Assembly: GCF_006088715.1 (NCBI RefSeq)
Contig: NZ_CP030771.1
Location: 3,658,001-3,722,000, forward strand
Length of the DNA stretch: 64,000 nucleotides
Direction: 5' to 3'
From: Streptomyces sp. YIM 121038
Lineage (GTDB): Bacteria; Actinomycetota; Actinomycetes; Streptomycetales; Streptomycetaceae
Shown here: one piece after another, positions 43,501 to 53,825 of the stretch
Position numbering within the stretch: the stretch's first letter is position 1
How the letters are laid out: every line of letters starts with the position of its first letter
Translations under genes and position numbers: made by a program
Notes under the pieces: model-generated
Told to the model about the DNA's origin: nothing
Seen by the model: the letters and a program-made list of their open reading frames with translations, nothing else
The model's database searches: none

Positions 43501-44908
43501 ACGGCCGCAGCGTCATCTGGTGCTTGCGCTCGCGGTCCAGCTTCGCGTCGTACGGGGCGGGCTTCGCCGCGGGGACTCCGGCCCAGGCGAGGATGCGCTC
43601 CGTGGCCTTGGCCTTGTCGGCGGACGTGAGCCCGGCGACGTTCGCCCCGTGGTTGCCGCCCGGCGCCGTGAAGACGTGGGAGTCGTGCTTGGCCCCGCGC
43701 GCGGGGCGGAACGGCTCCGCGCCCCACGGGTCGTTCTCCCCGTACACGAACATCATCCGGTGCGAGTGGTGGCGCACCCAGCGGTCGACGTCCTTCATGG
43801 CGTGCTTCTGGAAGGTCATCGGGATGTCGCGCGGCACGAAGTTCCGCGGCGGCTGGTAGCCGTAGCGGCTCAGGTCGGCGAGCCAGGGCTGCTTGATGTC
43901 GGGCGAGCCGAGCTGCGTGCCGGCCTGGTAGTAGTACGGGGTGTAGTACTCAAGACCCTGGTCGGCGTAGGAGGACCAGCCGCCGACGTCCTCGATCCAG
44001 TCGAACAGGCCCTGGTCGGAGGCCGTCGCGGCGGTCGGCACCTTCGCGCAGGCGGTCGCCGACTGCTGGTACTGCCAGAAGCCCCAGTTCACGTCGAGGA
44101 CGACGGCTTCGAAGGCCTTGTCGAGATTGCCGATGGTCTTGAAGGTGTAGCCGTTGGCGGCCGCGTAGGAGGCGTACAGCTTCTCCAGGGGCTCCCGGCG
44201 CACCAGGGCCTCGCGCTGCACGGCCTCGATCTTCGTGCGGCACTCCTTGGTGCCGACGGTCGCGAGGAAGCGGTCGTAGGCGGAGTCTTCCTTGTTGTTC
44301 ACGTCGTTGGGCGCCACGTAGGCGACGACGCCGTCCATGTCACGCGGGTAGAAGCGCTCGAAGTAGGTGGCGGTCATGCCGCCCTTGGAGGCGCCGGTGG
44401 ACAGCCACTTCTTCGTGTAGATCGGCTTGAGGGCCTCGAAGATGCGGTGCTGGTCGCTGGCGGCCTGCCAGATGTCGAGCTTCTTCCAGTCGGCCGGGGC
44501 CGGGCGGGACGGCGTGAAGAAGCGGTACTCCATGGAGACCTGGTTGCCGTCGATGACGCGGGTGGGCTCGGAGCGGCCCGGGTTCACGTTCAGGCCGTAG
44601 CCCGAGGTGTGGAAGACGGTGGGCCGGGCGGTGTCCTTGTGCAGCACGGTGATGCGCTGCTGGAAGGTGCCCTTGGCGGGGTGCCGGTGGTCCACCGGCT
44701 GGCGGTAGTTCAGGACGAAGAAGCGGTAACCGTCGTACGGCTTCTCCTCGATGAGGCTCATGCCCTTGATGGCGAGGAGCCGGTCCTTGATGTCGGTCGT
44801 GGCTGCGGGTGCCCCGGGCGTGGCGGCGGTGGCCGCCGTGGCTCCGGTGAAGCCTATGGTGCCTATCAGCACCACGAGTGACAGCACCCATCTGAGCGCC
44901 TTGCGCAT
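43499..44908 (-). CDS. Secreted S37-type (PS-10-like) aminopeptidase
   Basis: A 469-aa secreted serine peptidase. The signal peptide is RKALRWVLSLVVLIGTIGF with cleavage after ATAATAA-A, about residue 30. The nucleophile is S174 in STGASKGG. The Asp and His are likely in FVYGENDPWGAEPF and PGGNHGANV. This alpha/beta-hydrolase type is the Streptomyces tripeptidyl aminopeptidase family S37. It removes N-terminal tripeptides from secreted precursors or environmental proteins. It starts at ATG 44908 and is monocistronic. Confidence 0.88.
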   Translation of the reverse strand: MRKALRWVLSLVVLIGTIGFTGATAATAATPGAPAATTDIKDRLLAIKGMSLIEEKPYDGYRFFVLNYRQPVDHRHPAKGTFQQRITVLHKDTARPTVFHTSGYGLNVNPGRSEPTRVIDGNQVSMEYRFFTPSRPAPADWKKLDIWQAASDQHRIFEALKPIYTKKWLSTGASKGGMTATYFERFYPRDMDGVVAYVAPNDVNNKEDSAYDRFLATVGTKECRTKIEAVQREALVRREPLEKLYASYAAANGYTFKTIGNLDKAFEAVVLDVNWGFWQYQQSATACAKVPTAATASDQGLFDWIEDVGGWSSYADQGLEYYTPYYYQAGTQLGSPDIKQPWLADLSRYGYQPPRNFVPRDIPMTFQKHAMKDVDRWVRHHSHRMMFVYGENDPWGAEPFRPARGAKHDSHVFTAPGGNHGANVAGLTSADKAKATERILAWAGVPAAKPAPYDAKLDRERKHQMTLRP

Positions 44909-45112
44909 GCGTCCTCCCCTGTCGGCGCGGCAATTCCCCGGAACCTAACGGAGCAACTGGTCGCACACCAGGCCGCATTGGCGACATAAGGGCGCTACAC
45001 CGCCATCTCGGGCGGAGGAAAATTCACTGAGGGGACGGTCGTGTCCGTCCAGCGGACGCGTGCCGGGTCCAGCACCAGGTCCGGCGCCAGGTCCTTGTCC
45101 GGCGCCGGGCGG

Positions 45113-45505
45113 TCAGCAGAGGATCCAGCCGGAGCTGACCCCTTGGCCGCTCACATCGCCCTTGATCCACACACAGCGGTGGCCCGCGTGCACCTTCACC
45201 GGGCCCGCGAGGCGCAGGAAGCGGCCGTGGTCCCGCACCGGGCGGCTCCCGCGCGCCTGCACGCTGACGGACATGGGCTTGCGGTTGCGGGTGCTCTTGG
45301 CATACGTCACGGCGCAGACGAAGCCGCGCTTCTTGAAGAGGACGACCTTGCCGGTGCTGAAGGTGAGGGTGCGGATCTTCTGGCCGGGGCAGACCGGGGC
45401 GGCCTGGGCCGCGCCCGCGCCGGGCCCCACCAGCGAGAACAAGAGGGCAGCGGTGACCGCGGCGGCACCCCCCGCCACGCGGCGCCGTATCCGACCACTC
45501 TCCAC
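45113..45505 (-). CDS. Small secreted cysteine-containing protein
   Basis: A 130-aa protein. The signal peptide is RRRVAGGAAAVTAALLFSLVGPGAGAA with cleavage near AQA-A (about 36). The mature part has four Cys (PVCPGQ, FVCAVT, HRCVWI and the final C), fitting two disulfides, and a basic character. It starts at GTG 45505 with GGGAGGGG upstream. I do not recognise a family. It resembles small extracellular Streptomyces proteins with an inhibitor- or SH3-like size. Confidence 0.65.
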   Translation of the reverse strand: MESGRIRRRVAGGAAAVTAALLFSLVGPGAGAAQAAPVCPGQKIRTLTFSTGKVVLFKKRGFVCAVTYAKSTRNRKPMSVSVQARGSRPVRDHGRFLRLAGPVKVHAGHRCVWIKGDVSGQGVSSGWILC

Positions 45506-45665
45506 GATGACCCCTCCCGCCACCCCGGCATCAGCGTACGGACGTACGGACGCCGGACAGGCATCCGACGGTTGCGGAATGGTGCCTGCCATTTTCCAGG
45601 TTTGACACAACTTCCCGAAGCCACCCGTGGTCGAACGGAGCAGAACGTGAAAGGCAGGACATCCC

Positions 45666-46157
45666 ATGACTCCGATACGTCCGTTACGCCGCGGCTCCGG
45701 CCTTCGCCGCGCCCGTCCGATCCTCGCCGCCGCCCTCCTCGCCGCCGTGGCCGCCGTGCCGTCCGCGGCCGCCGCCGAGCCGGGCCGGGCACCCGCCCGC
45801 AGCGGCAGCCCGGGACCCGCCTACGAGCGGGTCGCCCACTTCTACGGCGCGTACGTCGACATGGCGGGCGCCCCCGGCTCCGCCAAGGCCGCCGCCGCCC
45901 TGCGCACCTTCTATCTGACGCCCGACCTGCGCGAGCGGCTGCTCGACTGGGAGCGCCGCCACGACGCCGACGGCGTGCTGCGCGCGCAGAACGCGCCGAC
46001 CGCCTGGCGCGTGACCGCGGGCGACAGCGGCATGGGCAAGACGACCTCCACGGTGCGCCTGACCTGGGGCACCGGCCAGAAGCACACGTACACCTATCTG
46101 ACGGTCCAGTCCGACCTGGCGACCCGCAGGATCACGGACATCAGGTCGGCGTACTGA
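45666..46157 (+). CDS. Secreted hypothetical protein
   Basis: A 163-aa protein with a signal peptide (RRARPILAAALLAAVAAVP, cleavage near AAA-E at 37). The mature domain runs HFYGAYVDMAGAP to RLTWGTGQKHTYTYLTVQ. It has an NTF2-like length and pattern (helices first, then strands) but no recognisable catalytic residues. It is divergent from the 45113-45505 gene across 160 bp. A full annotation is not possible. Confidence 0.6.
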   Translation: MTPIRPLRRGSGLRRARPILAAALLAAVAAVPSAAAAEPGRAPARSGSPGPAYERVAHFYGAYVDMAGAPGSAKAAAALRTFYLTPDLRERLLDWERRHDADGVLRAQNAPTAWRVTAGDSGMGKTTSTVRLTWGTGQKHTYTYLTVQSDLATRRITDIRSAY

Positions 46158-46169
46158 GCCCGGCCGGGC

Positions 46170-49100
46170 TCAGGCCTCCACCGGCTCCCCCACGAACGTG
46201 CGCCACAGGCGCGCGTACCGGCCGTCGCGGGCCAGGAGTTCGTCGTGGGTGCCGTCCTCCGCGACCCGGCCGTGGTCCATCACGATCACGCGGTCCGCGC
46301 GGGCGGCCGTGGTCAGGCGGTGGGCGACCACCAGCGTCGTGCGCTTGCCCGCGATGCGGTCGGTGGCCAGGTTGACCTGGGCCTCGGTGGCCAGGTCCAG
46401 GGCCGCCGTGGCCTCGTCCAGGAGCAGGACGTCGGGGTCGACGAGCTCCGCGCGGGCCAGGGCGATCAACTGGCGCTGCCCCGCCGAGAGGTTGCGGCCG
46501 CGCTCGGCCACCTCGTGCAGATAGCCGCCGTCGAGCGTGGCGATCATGTCGTGCGCGCCGACCGCGCGGGCCGCCGCCTCGACCTGCGCGTCGGTGGCGT
46601 CGGGGCGGCCGTAGGCGATGGCGTCGCGCACGGTGCCCGCGAACAGGTACGCCTCCTGCGGCACGACGCCGAGCCGGTGCCGGTAGGAGGTCAGGTCGAG
46701 GGACCGCAGGTCCGTGCCGTCGACGGTGACGCGGCCGCCCGTCGGGTCGTAGAACCGGGCGACGAGCTTGACCAGGGTGGACTTGCCCGCGCCGGTCTCA
46801 CCGACGAAGGCGACGGTCTGGCCCGCGGGGATGCGCAGGTCGATGCCGCTGAGCGCGGTCTCCCCTGCGGCGGCGGTTTCGACGGCGGGGGCTTCGACGG
46901 CGGCGGTGGCCGCCTCGCCCGTGTCGCCCCCGTACGCGAACTCCACGCCCTCGAAGGCGATCTCGCCGCGCAGGGAGAGCACCTCAAGCGGCTCGTCCGG
47001 GGCCTTCGTCGAGGTCGGCTCGCGCAGCAGCTCCTGGATGCGGCCGAGGGACACGGTGGCCTGCTGGTAGCCGTCGAAGACCTGGGAGAGCTGCTGCACG
47101 GGGGCGAAGAACAGGTCGATGTAGAGGAGGTAGGCGACCAGGGCGCCGGTCGTCAGGGTGCCCGCGTCCACGCGGTGCGCGCCCACGATCAGGACGGCGA
47201 CCACCGCGGCCGACGACAGCAGCTGCACGAACGGGAAGTACACCGAGATCAGCCACTGGCCGCGCACCCGCGCCAGGCGGTAGTCCTGGCTGCGGGCCGC
47301 GAACCGCGCGCCGCCCGTCCGCTCGCGCCGGAACGCCTGCACGATCCGCAGCCCGGACACCGTCTCCTGGAGGTCGGCGTTGACCACGGACACGCGCTCA
47401 CGGGCCAGTTCGTACGCCTTCACGCTCGACCTGCGGAAGAAGTACGTGCCGACGACGAGCGGCGGGAGCGTCGCGAAGACGACGAGGGCGAGCTGGAGGT
47501 CGATCACGAGCAGGGCGGCCATGATGCCGAAGAAGGTGACGACGGAGACGAACGCGGTGACCAGGCCCGTCTGGAGGAACGTGGACAGGGCGTCCACGTC
47601 CGTCGTCATCCGGGTCATGATGCGCCCGGTCAGCTCCCGCTCGTAGTAGTCGAGTCCGAGGCGCTGGAGCTGCGCGAAGATCTTCAGGCGCAGCGAGTAC
47701 AGGACGCGCTCGCCGGTGCGGCCCGTCATCCGGGTCTCGCCGGTCTGGGCCACCCACTGCACGGCGACGGCGACGAGCGCGAGACCCGAGGCCGCCCACA
47801 CCGCGCCGAGCGCGGCCTGCGAGACGCCCTCGTCGATGCCGTGCCGGATGAGGACGGGCAGGAGCAGCCCCATCCCCGCGTCCACGGCGACGAGCAGCAG
47901 GCTCAGGAGCAGCGGGAGGCCGAAGCCGCGCAGCAGCCTGCGCAGGCCGTACGCCTCCTCGGGGGCGACGGCCCGCGCCTCGTCGATGTCGGGCGTGTCG
48001 GTGGCGGGCGGCAGGGCGTCGACCTGCGCGAGCAGCTCGGGCGTGGCCGGGGCCCCGGCGAGCGCGGCGTCCTTCGGCTCGCGGTCGCCCGTCCACAGGC
48101 GCGGGGTGATGCCGCGCTCGGCGTCGAACTCGGCGTCCAGCTCGTCGCGTACGGAGGTGTCCTCGACGGCGCCGGCCGCGCGGGGCGGGGCGGTGTGGCC
48201 GGGCGAGACGCCGCCCAGCTCGTCGGGGTCGGTGAGCAGGCGCCGGTACAGCGGCGAGGTGCGTTCGAGCTCGGCGTGCGTGCCGATGGCGGCGAGCCGG
48301 CCGCCGTCGAGGACGGCGATGCGGTCGGCGAGGCCCAGGGTGGAGCGCCGGTGCGCGATGAGCAGGGTGGTGCGGCCCTCCATGACCTGCTTGAGCGCCT
48401 CGTGGATCTCGTGCTCCACCCGGGCGTCCACCGCGGAGGTGGCGTCGTCGAGCACCAGCAGGCGCGGGTCGGTGAGGATGGCGCGGGCGAGCGCGACGCG
48501 CTGGCGCTGGCCGCCGGAGAGGGTGAGCCCGTGCTCGCCGACCTTGGTGGCGTAGCCGTCGGGCAGCTCGCTGATGAAACGGTCCGCCTGGGCGGCGCGG
48601 GCGGCCCGCTCGACCTCCTCGTCCGTCGCCTCCGGATGGCCGTACGCGATGTTGGCGCGCACGGTGTCGGAGAAGAGGAACGAGTCCTCGGGCACGAGGC
48701 CGATCGCGGCGCGCAGGGACTCCTGCGTCAGCTCGCGCACGTCGTGGCCGCCGATGAGGACGGCGCCGCGCGACACGTCGTAGAAGCGGGGAAGGAGCAG
48801 CGAGACGGTGGACTTGCCGCTGCCGGAGGAGCCGACCACGGCGAGGGTCTCGCCGGAGCGGATCTCGAAGCTGAGCCCGTCGAGGACGGGGCGCCGCTCG
48901 TCGTCGTAGGAGAACGCCACGTCGTCGAACTCGACGGTCGCCGGGGCGTCGGCGGGCAGCTCCTTGGTGCCGTCCGCGATGGCGGGCCGGGTGTCGATGA
49001 GCTCCAGGACGCGCTCGGCGCCCGCGCGGGCCTGCTGGCCGACGGTCAGGACCATGGCGAGCATCCGCACCGGACCGACGAGCTGCGCGAGGTAGGTGGA

Positions 49101-49949
49101 GAACGCCACGAAGGTGCCGAGGGTGATCTCCCCCTCGACCGCGAGCCAGCCGCCGAGCGCCAGCATCGCGACCTGCCCGAGGGTGGGCACGGCCTGGAGG
49201 GCGGGCGTGTAGCGGGAGTTGAGCCGGATGGTGCGCAGGCGGCCCGCGAACAGCCTGCGGCCGACCTCGCGCAGCTTCCCGGTCTCCTGCTCCTCCTGCC
49301 CGAAGCCCTTGACCACGCGCACGCCGCTGACGGCCCCGTCGACGACGCCCGCGACGGCGGCGGCCTGTGCCTGCGCGTACCAGGTCGCCGGGTGCAGCCT
49401 GCTGCGGCTGCGGCGGGCGATCCACCACAGGGCGGGCGCGACGGCCAGGGCGACGAGGGTGAGCGGCAGCGAGAGCCAGGCCATGATCGCGAGGGACATC
49501 GCGAACAGCAGGACGTTCCCGATGGTCATGGGCAGCATGAACAGCAGGCCCTGGATCAGCTGGAGGTCGCTGGTGGCCCGGCCCACGACCTGCCCGGTGG
49601 ACAGCTCGTCCTGCCGCCGCCCGTCGAGCGCGGTGATCGTGTCGTACATCTCCGTGCGCAGGTCGTGCTGCACGTCGAGGGCGAGGCGGCCGCCGTAGTA
49701 GCGGCGGACGTACGTCATGACGTAGACGAGGACGGCGGCGCCGAGCAGGGCGCCCGCCCAGGGGGCCATGGCGCGGCTGTGGTCGCCGATCACGTCGTCG
49801 ATGACGACCTTGGTGAGCAGCGGGACGACGGCCATGACGGCCATGCCCCCGAGGGACGAGCCGAGTGCGAGCACCACGTCCTTGGGGTAGCGCCAGGCGT
49901 ACCCCCACAGCCGTCTCGCCCAGCCCTGCCGCTCCGGCCGCTCCGTCAC
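46170..49949 (-). CDS. Fused heterodimer-type ABC exporter
   Basis: A 1259-aa protein with the order TMD1-NBD1-TMD2-NBD2. NBD1 has GSSGSGKS, LSGGQRQR and Walker B LLVLDDATSAVD, where the catalytic Glu is replaced by Asp. NBD2 has GETGAGKS, a noncanonical LSAGQRQL and canonical LLLDEATAALD. NBD1 Walker B and NBD2 signature meet in one site, so one ATP site should be degenerate, as in heterodimeric multidrug exporters. It starts at GTG 49949 with GAGAGGAA upstream. It stands alone; the substrate is unknown. Confidence 0.92.
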   Translation of the reverse strand: MTERPERQGWARRLWGYAWRYPKDVVLALGSSLGGMAVMAVVPLLTKVVIDDVIGDHSRAMAPWAGALLGAAVLVYVMTYVRRYYGGRLALDVQHDLRTEMYDTITALDGRRQDELSTGQVVGRATSDLQLIQGLLFMLPMTIGNVLLFAMSLAIMAWLSLPLTLVALAVAPALWWIARRSRSRLHPATWYAQAQAAAVAGVVDGAVSGVRVVKGFGQEEQETGKLREVGRRLFAGRLRTIRLNSRYTPALQAVPTLGQVAMLALGGWLAVEGEITLGTFVAFSTYLAQLVGPVRMLAMVLTVGQQARAGAERVLELIDTRPAIADGTKELPADAPATVEFDDVAFSYDDERRPVLDGLSFEIRSGETLAVVGSSGSGKSTVSLLLPRFYDVSRGAVLIGGHDVRELTQESLRAAIGLVPEDSFLFSDTVRANIAYGHPEATDEEVERAARAAQADRFISELPDGYATKVGEHGLTLSGGQRQRVALARAILTDPRLLVLDDATSAVDARVEHEIHEALKQVMEGRTTLLIAHRRSTLGLADRIAVLDGGRLAAIGTHAELERTSPLYRRLLTDPDELGGVSPGHTAPPRAAGAVEDTSVRDELDAEFDAERGITPRLWTGDREPKDAALAGAPATPELLAQVDALPPATDTPDIDEARAVAPEEAYGLRRLLRGFGLPLLLSLLLVAVDAGMGLLLPVLIRHGIDEGVSQAALGAVWAASGLALVAVAVQWVAQTGETRMTGRTGERVLYSLRLKIFAQLQRLGLDYYERELTGRIMTRMTTDVDALSTFLQTGLVTAFVSVVTFFGIMAALLVIDLQLALVVFATLPPLVVGTYFFRRSSVKAYELARERVSVVNADLQETVSGLRIVQAFRRERTGGARFAARSQDYRLARVRGQWLISVYFPFVQLLSSAAVVAVLIVGAHRVDAGTLTTGALVAYLLYIDLFFAPVQQLSQVFDGYQQATVSLGRIQELLREPTSTKAPDEPLEVLSLRGEIAFEGVEFAYGGDTGEAATAAVEAPAVETAAAGETALSGIDLRIPAGQTVAFVGETGAGKSTLVKLVARFYDPTGGRVTVDGTDLRSLDLTSYRHRLGVVPQEAYLFAGTVRDAIAYGRPDATDAQVEAAARAVGAHDMIATLDGGYLHEVAERGRNLSAGQRQLIALARAELVDPDVLLLDEATAALDLATEAQVNLATDRIAGKRTTLVVAHRLTTAARADRVIVMDHGRVAEDGTHDELLARDGRYARLWRTFVGEPVEA

Positions 49950-50005
49950 CGCGTTCCTCTCGCCGTCCTGACCTGCCGAGAGGCCCAACACGGCGGGGAG
50001 CCGAT

Positions 50006-50038
50006 TTCATCCCGCCGCAACAAACGCGGCGGGATGAA
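50006..50038 (-). terminator. Terminator of the serine hydrolase gene
   Basis: TTCATCCCGCCGC (50006-50018), 7-base loop, GCGGCGGGATGAA (50026-50038) form a perfect 13-bp stem, 11 bp beyond the stop on the minus strand. Confidence 0.85.
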
Positions 50039-50049
50039 GGGGCTTTCCG

Positions 50050-50976
50050 TCAGGACTGCGGGACGGGGACCGACGCCTCCTTCGGGGTGTCCGTCGGGGC
50101 GTAGCGCTGCGGGGCCTGGGTGAGCGGGGTCAGGTCCTTGTGGATGGCCTTGGAGACCCGCTGGATGGTGTCGACGCCGTAGTTCATGGAGCCGTTGCCG
50201 TGGGTGAGCACGGAGATCGTGTAGTCGTGGCCGCGGCCCTTGAAGGCGCCGATGCTGTGCACGCGCCAGCCGTGCGTGGCCCGGGGCAGCCAGCCGTTCT
50301 TGACGTGGGTCTTGACGCCGGAGGGGGCGCCCGCCGGGGTGCCCCAGCGCTGGTCGCGGACGACCTGGTTCATCAGCTTCAGGACGTACGCGCGGGCGTT
50401 GTCGCTGAGCACGGAGTTCGGCGCGGTGACCAGGGCGAGGAGCTTCTGCTCGTCCTGGACGTTGATGCGGGTCAGACCCCAGTAGCCGCCCGAGCCGGGC
50501 ACGGTCTTGGTCATCTTCGCGGCGGCGAGGAACTTCTTGACCTTGCCCGCGCCGAGCTGGCGCCACAGCGCGCTGGTGGCGTTGTTGTCCGACTTGGTGA
50601 TCATGGCCTTGGCGAGGCTGGACTCGCGGTCCGTCAGATACCGGTCGTTCTTCTTCGCGTCCCACAGGAGCGTGGCGAGCACGGTCACCTTGACGACGCT
50701 CGCCGAGTCGAACGCGGTGGTGCCGCGCAGGGTGCACGTCGTCTTGGTGGCCTTGTCGTGGAAGCCGACGGCGATGGTGCCCTTGCGGTTCTTCAGCGCG
50801 GCGTTGATGTCCTTGGTGAGCTTCTTCGCCAGCTCCGGCTGGGCCGAGGTGCACGTGACCTGGGCCGTCGCGGCGGCGGCGGGGGTGGCGGCGGCCGTCC
50901 CCACGATCGGCACGAGAACGGCGGCGGCCGCACCCGCGCTCAGCACGCGGGCACGCCGGGATATGCGGTGAGTCAT
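50050..50976 (-). CDS. Secreted class-A beta-lactamase-fold serine hydrolase
   Basis: A 308-aa protein with a twin-arginine-like signal (RISRRARVLSAGAAAAVLVPIVG; cleavage near AAA-T, about 37). It has the SxxK box in DSASVVKVTVL and the SDN loop in KSDNNATSALWRQL. A KTG-like strand (KTHVKNGW, at about 220) is degenerate. It belongs to the beta-lactamase-related/penicillin-binding family. It could be a carboxypeptidase or esterase rather than a true beta-lactamase, because the omega-loop Glu and KTG are not clear. It starts at ATG 50976 with GGGGGGAA 5 nt upstream. Confidence 0.78.
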   Translation of the reverse strand: MTHRISRRARVLSAGAAAAVLVPIVGTAAATPAAAATAQVTCTSAQPELAKKLTKDINAALKNRKGTIAVGFHDKATKTTCTLRGTTAFDSASVVKVTVLATLLWDAKKNDRYLTDRESSLAKAMITKSDNNATSALWRQLGAGKVKKFLAAAKMTKTVPGSGGYWGLTRINVQDEQKLLALVTAPNSVLSDNARAYVLKLMNQVVRDQRWGTPAGAPSGVKTHVKNGWLPRATHGWRVHSIGAFKGRGHDYTISVLTHGNGSMNYGVDTIQRVSKAIHKDLTPLTQAPQRYAPTDTPKEASVPVPQS

Positions 50977-51110
50977 GGAGGTTCCCCCCGTAGTTCGGTA
51001 CACGCGTGCGCTCCTGCCGCACGCGCATCCCATGACTCACCTACACGAGTGAATGGTTGTACGCAGAACAGTACTGTGACGAAACCGATCGCCGAGGGGG
51101 GTGGCCCTCC

Positions 51111-52796
51111 TCAGCCGAGGTGCGTCGGCGCGAACATCCGAAGCAGCGCGGGCAGCACGACGACGCTCGGCCCCGGCTCGGCCAGGGCCTTCGCCAGGTC
51201 GTCCCGCAGCCGCTCCGGCGACGTCCGTACGCCCGGCACCCCGAACGACTCGGCGAGCGCGACGAAGTCGGGCCGGGCCAGCTCCGTGGCGGTGGCCTCG
51301 CCGAAGGCGTCCGCCATGTACTCGCGCAGGATGCCGTAGCCGCCGTCGTCGACGATCAGCCAGGTCACGTTGAGGCCGTACTGCCTGGCGGTGGCCAGCT
51401 CGGCGATCGAGTACATCGCGCCGCCGTCGCCGGAGACCGCCAGCACGGGCCGCGTCGGGTCGGCGGCGGCCGCCCCGAGCGCGGCCGGGAAGCCGTAGCC
51501 GAGGCCGCCCGCGCCCTGCGCCGAGTGCATGGTGTTGGGGCGCCGCGCGTCGAAGGCGGACCACGCCCAGTAGGCGAGGATCGTCATGTCCCAGAAGGAC
51601 GGCGAACCGTCCGGCAGGGCGGCCCGCACGGCGGCGAGCACGTCCTGCTCCAGGGTCAGCTCCTGCCCGTCGATTCGCTCGCGGACCTTCGCGAGGACGG
51701 CCGCGACCCGCTCGGGCGCGGCCGGGTCGGGCCGCTCCCCCACCGTCTCCAGGAGCGCGGTCAGGGCGAGCCGGGCGTCGGCGTGGATGCCGAGCGCGGG
51801 GTGGTTGGACTCCAGCTTGCCGGGGTCGGCCTCGATCTGGACGACCCGGCCGCGGGGCGCGAAGGTGTGGTAGTTCGAGGAGAGTTCGCCGAGCCCGGAG
51901 CCGACCACGAGCAGGACGTCGGCGTCCTCCAGGAAGTCGGTGGTGTGCCGGTCCTCCAGCCAGGACTGGAGGGACAGCGGGTGCTCCCAGGGGAAGGCGC
52001 CCTTGCCGCCGAAGGTGGTGACGACCGGCGCGTTCAGCTTCTCGGCGAGCGCGCGGAGCTTGCCGGAGGCGTCGGCGCGGACGACCCCGCCGCCCGCGAT
52101 GATCACCGGGCGCTCGGCGCGCGTCAGCAGATCGGCGGCCACGGCGGTCAGCTCCGGGCGCGGCACGAGGTCGCGCGGTGTCGCGTCGACGGCGGTGACC
52201 TGCGGCAGCGTCGTCCCGGCGAGCAGCACGTCCTGCGGGATCTCCACCCACACCGGGCCGTGCGGCGCGGTGAGGGCCGACTCCCAGGCCGCCGCGATCG
52301 CGGACGGGATCTGGGACTGGGTGCGGACGGTGTGGACGGACTTGACCACGTCCCGGAACGAGGCCTGCTGGTCGCGCAGTTCGTGCAGATAGCCGTGGCG
52401 CCCGCCGCCGAGCCCGGCGACGGGGACCTGGCTGCCGATGGCGAGCACGGGCGCGCTCGCGGCGGCGGCCTCCTGGAGCGCGGCGAGCGAGGTGAGCGCG
52501 CCCGGCCCCGTCGACAGGAGCAGCGGCGCGACCTCGCCGGTCACCCGGCCGTACGCGTCCGCCGCGAAGCCGGCGTTGTTCTCCACGCGCAGGCCGACGT
52601 AGGCCAGGTCGGAGCGGCGCAGCGCGTCGAACATGCCGAGGGCGTGCTGCCCCGGCAGGCCGAACACGGTGGCCGCGCCGAGCCCGCGCAGGGTCTCGAC
52701 GACGAGGTCGCCGCCGTTGCGCCCGGCGGGCGGGTTGAGGGCGGCCTCGGTCTGCGCGGCGGTGGGCCTCAGTTCCAGGTCGTGGTCGTGGGTCAC
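51111..52796 (-). CDS. ThDP-dependent decarboxylase/acetolactate-synthase-like enzyme
   Basis: A 561-aa ThDP enzyme. It has the [14 protein letters not shown] loop, the activating Glu in [16 protein letters not shown], the central domain [10 protein letters not shown], and [13 protein letters not shown] to [12 protein letters not shown] for Mg-ThDP binding. It lacks the FAD-binding typical of acetolactate synthase large subunits and has no small subunit nearby. It starts at GTG 52796, overlapping the ureohydrolase stop by 4 bp (GTGA), so they are coupled. With a guanidino hydrolase next door, a 2-ketoarginine decarboxylase (AruI-like) role is the best inference, not proven. Confidence 0.75.
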   Translation of the reverse strand: MTHDHDLELRPTAAQTEAALNPPAGRNGGDLVVETLRGLGAATVFGLPGQHALGMFDALRRSDLAYVGLRVENNAGFAADAYGRVTGEVAPLLLSTGPGALTSLAALQEAAAASAPVLAIGSQVPVAGLGGGRHGYLHELRDQQASFRDVVKSVHTVRTQSQIPSAIAAAWESALTAPHGPVWVEIPQDVLLAGTTLPQVTAVDATPRDLVPRPELTAVAADLLTRAERPVIIAGGGVVRADASGKLRALAEKLNAPVVTTFGGKGAFPWEHPLSLQSWLEDRHTTDFLEDADVLLVVGSGLGELSSNYHTFAPRGRVVQIEADPGKLESNHPALGIHADARLALTALLETVGERPDPAAPERVAAVLAKVRERIDGQELTLEQDVLAAVRAALPDGSPSFWDMTILAYWAWSAFDARRPNTMHSAQGAGGLGYGFPAALGAAAADPTRPVLAVSGDGGAMYSIAELATARQYGLNVTWLIVDDGGYGILREYMADAFGEATATELARPDFVALAESFGVPGVRTSPERLRDDLAKALAEPGPSVVVLPALLRMFAPTHLG

Positions 52797-53767
52797 TTGG
52801 CGCGGGCCTCCGCGATCTGGCGGGACATGATCGTCGTCAGTTCGTACGCGGTGTGGGACGCGGCCACCGAGGTGATCTCGGCGTGGTCGTAGGCCGGGGC
52901 GACCTCGACGACGTCGGCGGAGACCAGGTTGCAGGAGGCCAGGCCGCGCAGGATCTCCAGGAGCTCGCGGGAGCTCATGCCGCCCGCCTCCGGGGTGCCG
53001 GTGCCGGGCGCGAACGCCGGGTCGAGGCAGTCGATGTCGATGGAGATGTACAGCGGCCGGTCCCCGATGCGCTGGCGCAGCTGGTCGGCGACCTCGTCGG
53101 CGCCGCGCCGGTAGACGTCCGAGGAGGTGACGATGCCGAAGCCCATCTTCTCGTCGTCGGTGAGGTCCTTCTTGCCGTACAGCGGGCCGCGGGTGCCGAC
53201 GTGGCTGAGGGCCTCGGTGTCGAGGATGCCCTCCTCCACGGCCCGGCGGAACGGGGTGCCGTGCGTGTACTCGGCGCCGAAGTACGTGTCCCAGGTGTCG
53301 AGGTGCGCGTCGAAGTGGAGCAGCGCCACCGGGCCGTGCTTCTTCGCCACCGAGCGCAGCAGGGGCAGCGCGATGGTGTGGTCGCCGCCGAGGGTCATCA
53401 TGCGGGCGCCGGTGCCGAGCAGGTCGTCGGCGGCGGCCTCGATGGTCTCCACGGCCTCGTTGATGTTGAACGGGTTCGCCGCGATGTCGCCGGCGTCGGC
53501 GACCTGGGCGAGCGCGAACGGGGACGCGTCCTGGGCCGGGTTGTACGGGCGGAGCAGGCGGGACGCCTCCCGGATCGCGTTGCCGCCGAAGCGGGCGCCC
53601 GGACGGTAGGACACACCCGTGTCGAAGGGGACGCCGACGACCGCCACGTCCGCGGTGCCGACCTCGTCGAGGCGGGGGAGGCGGGCGAACGTCGCGGGGC
53701 CCGCGTAGCGCGGGATCCGCGAGGAGTCCACGGGGCCGCGGGGGGTGGTGTGCTCGGGGGTGGTCAT
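52793..53767 (-). CDS. Ureohydrolase (agmatinase/guanidinobutyrase type)
   Basis: A 324-aa arginase-superfamily enzyme with both Mn ions' ligands: [19 protein letters not shown], and [19 protein letters not shown]. It hydrolyses the guanidino group of agmatine or 4-guanidinobutyrate to urea and an amine. The family is often annotated speB. The substrate pocket region [13 protein letters not shown] cannot separate agmatinase from guanidinobutyrase by eye. It starts at ATG 53767 with AGGAGA 9-10 nt upstream. It is the first gene of the two-gene unit with the ThDP enzyme. Confidence 0.87.
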   Translation of the reverse strand: MTTPEHTTPRGPVDSSRIPRYAGPATFARLPRLDEVGTADVAVVGVPFDTGVSYRPGARFGGNAIREASRLLRPYNPAQDASPFALAQVADAGDIAANPFNINEAVETIEAAADDLLGTGARMMTLGGDHTIALPLLRSVAKKHGPVALLHFDAHLDTWDTYFGAEYTHGTPFRRAVEEGILDTEALSHVGTRGPLYGKKDLTDDEKMGFGIVTSSDVYRRGADEVADQLRQRIGDRPLYISIDIDCLDPAFAPGTGTPEAGGMSSRELLEILRGLASCNLVSADVVEVAPAYDHAEITSVAASHTAYELTTIMSRQIAEARAK

Positions 53768-53825
53768 GGTCGGTGTCTCCTGGTGGAACGAACGTACGTA
53801 AACAGTGTGAACCCTCACGGGTGTG

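Noticed and set aside
46245..50123. 1292-codon plus-strand frame opposite the ABC exporter
   Set aside because: It is the antisense of ABC exporter codons, rich in Glu/Gly/Arg/Val without secondary-structure logic.
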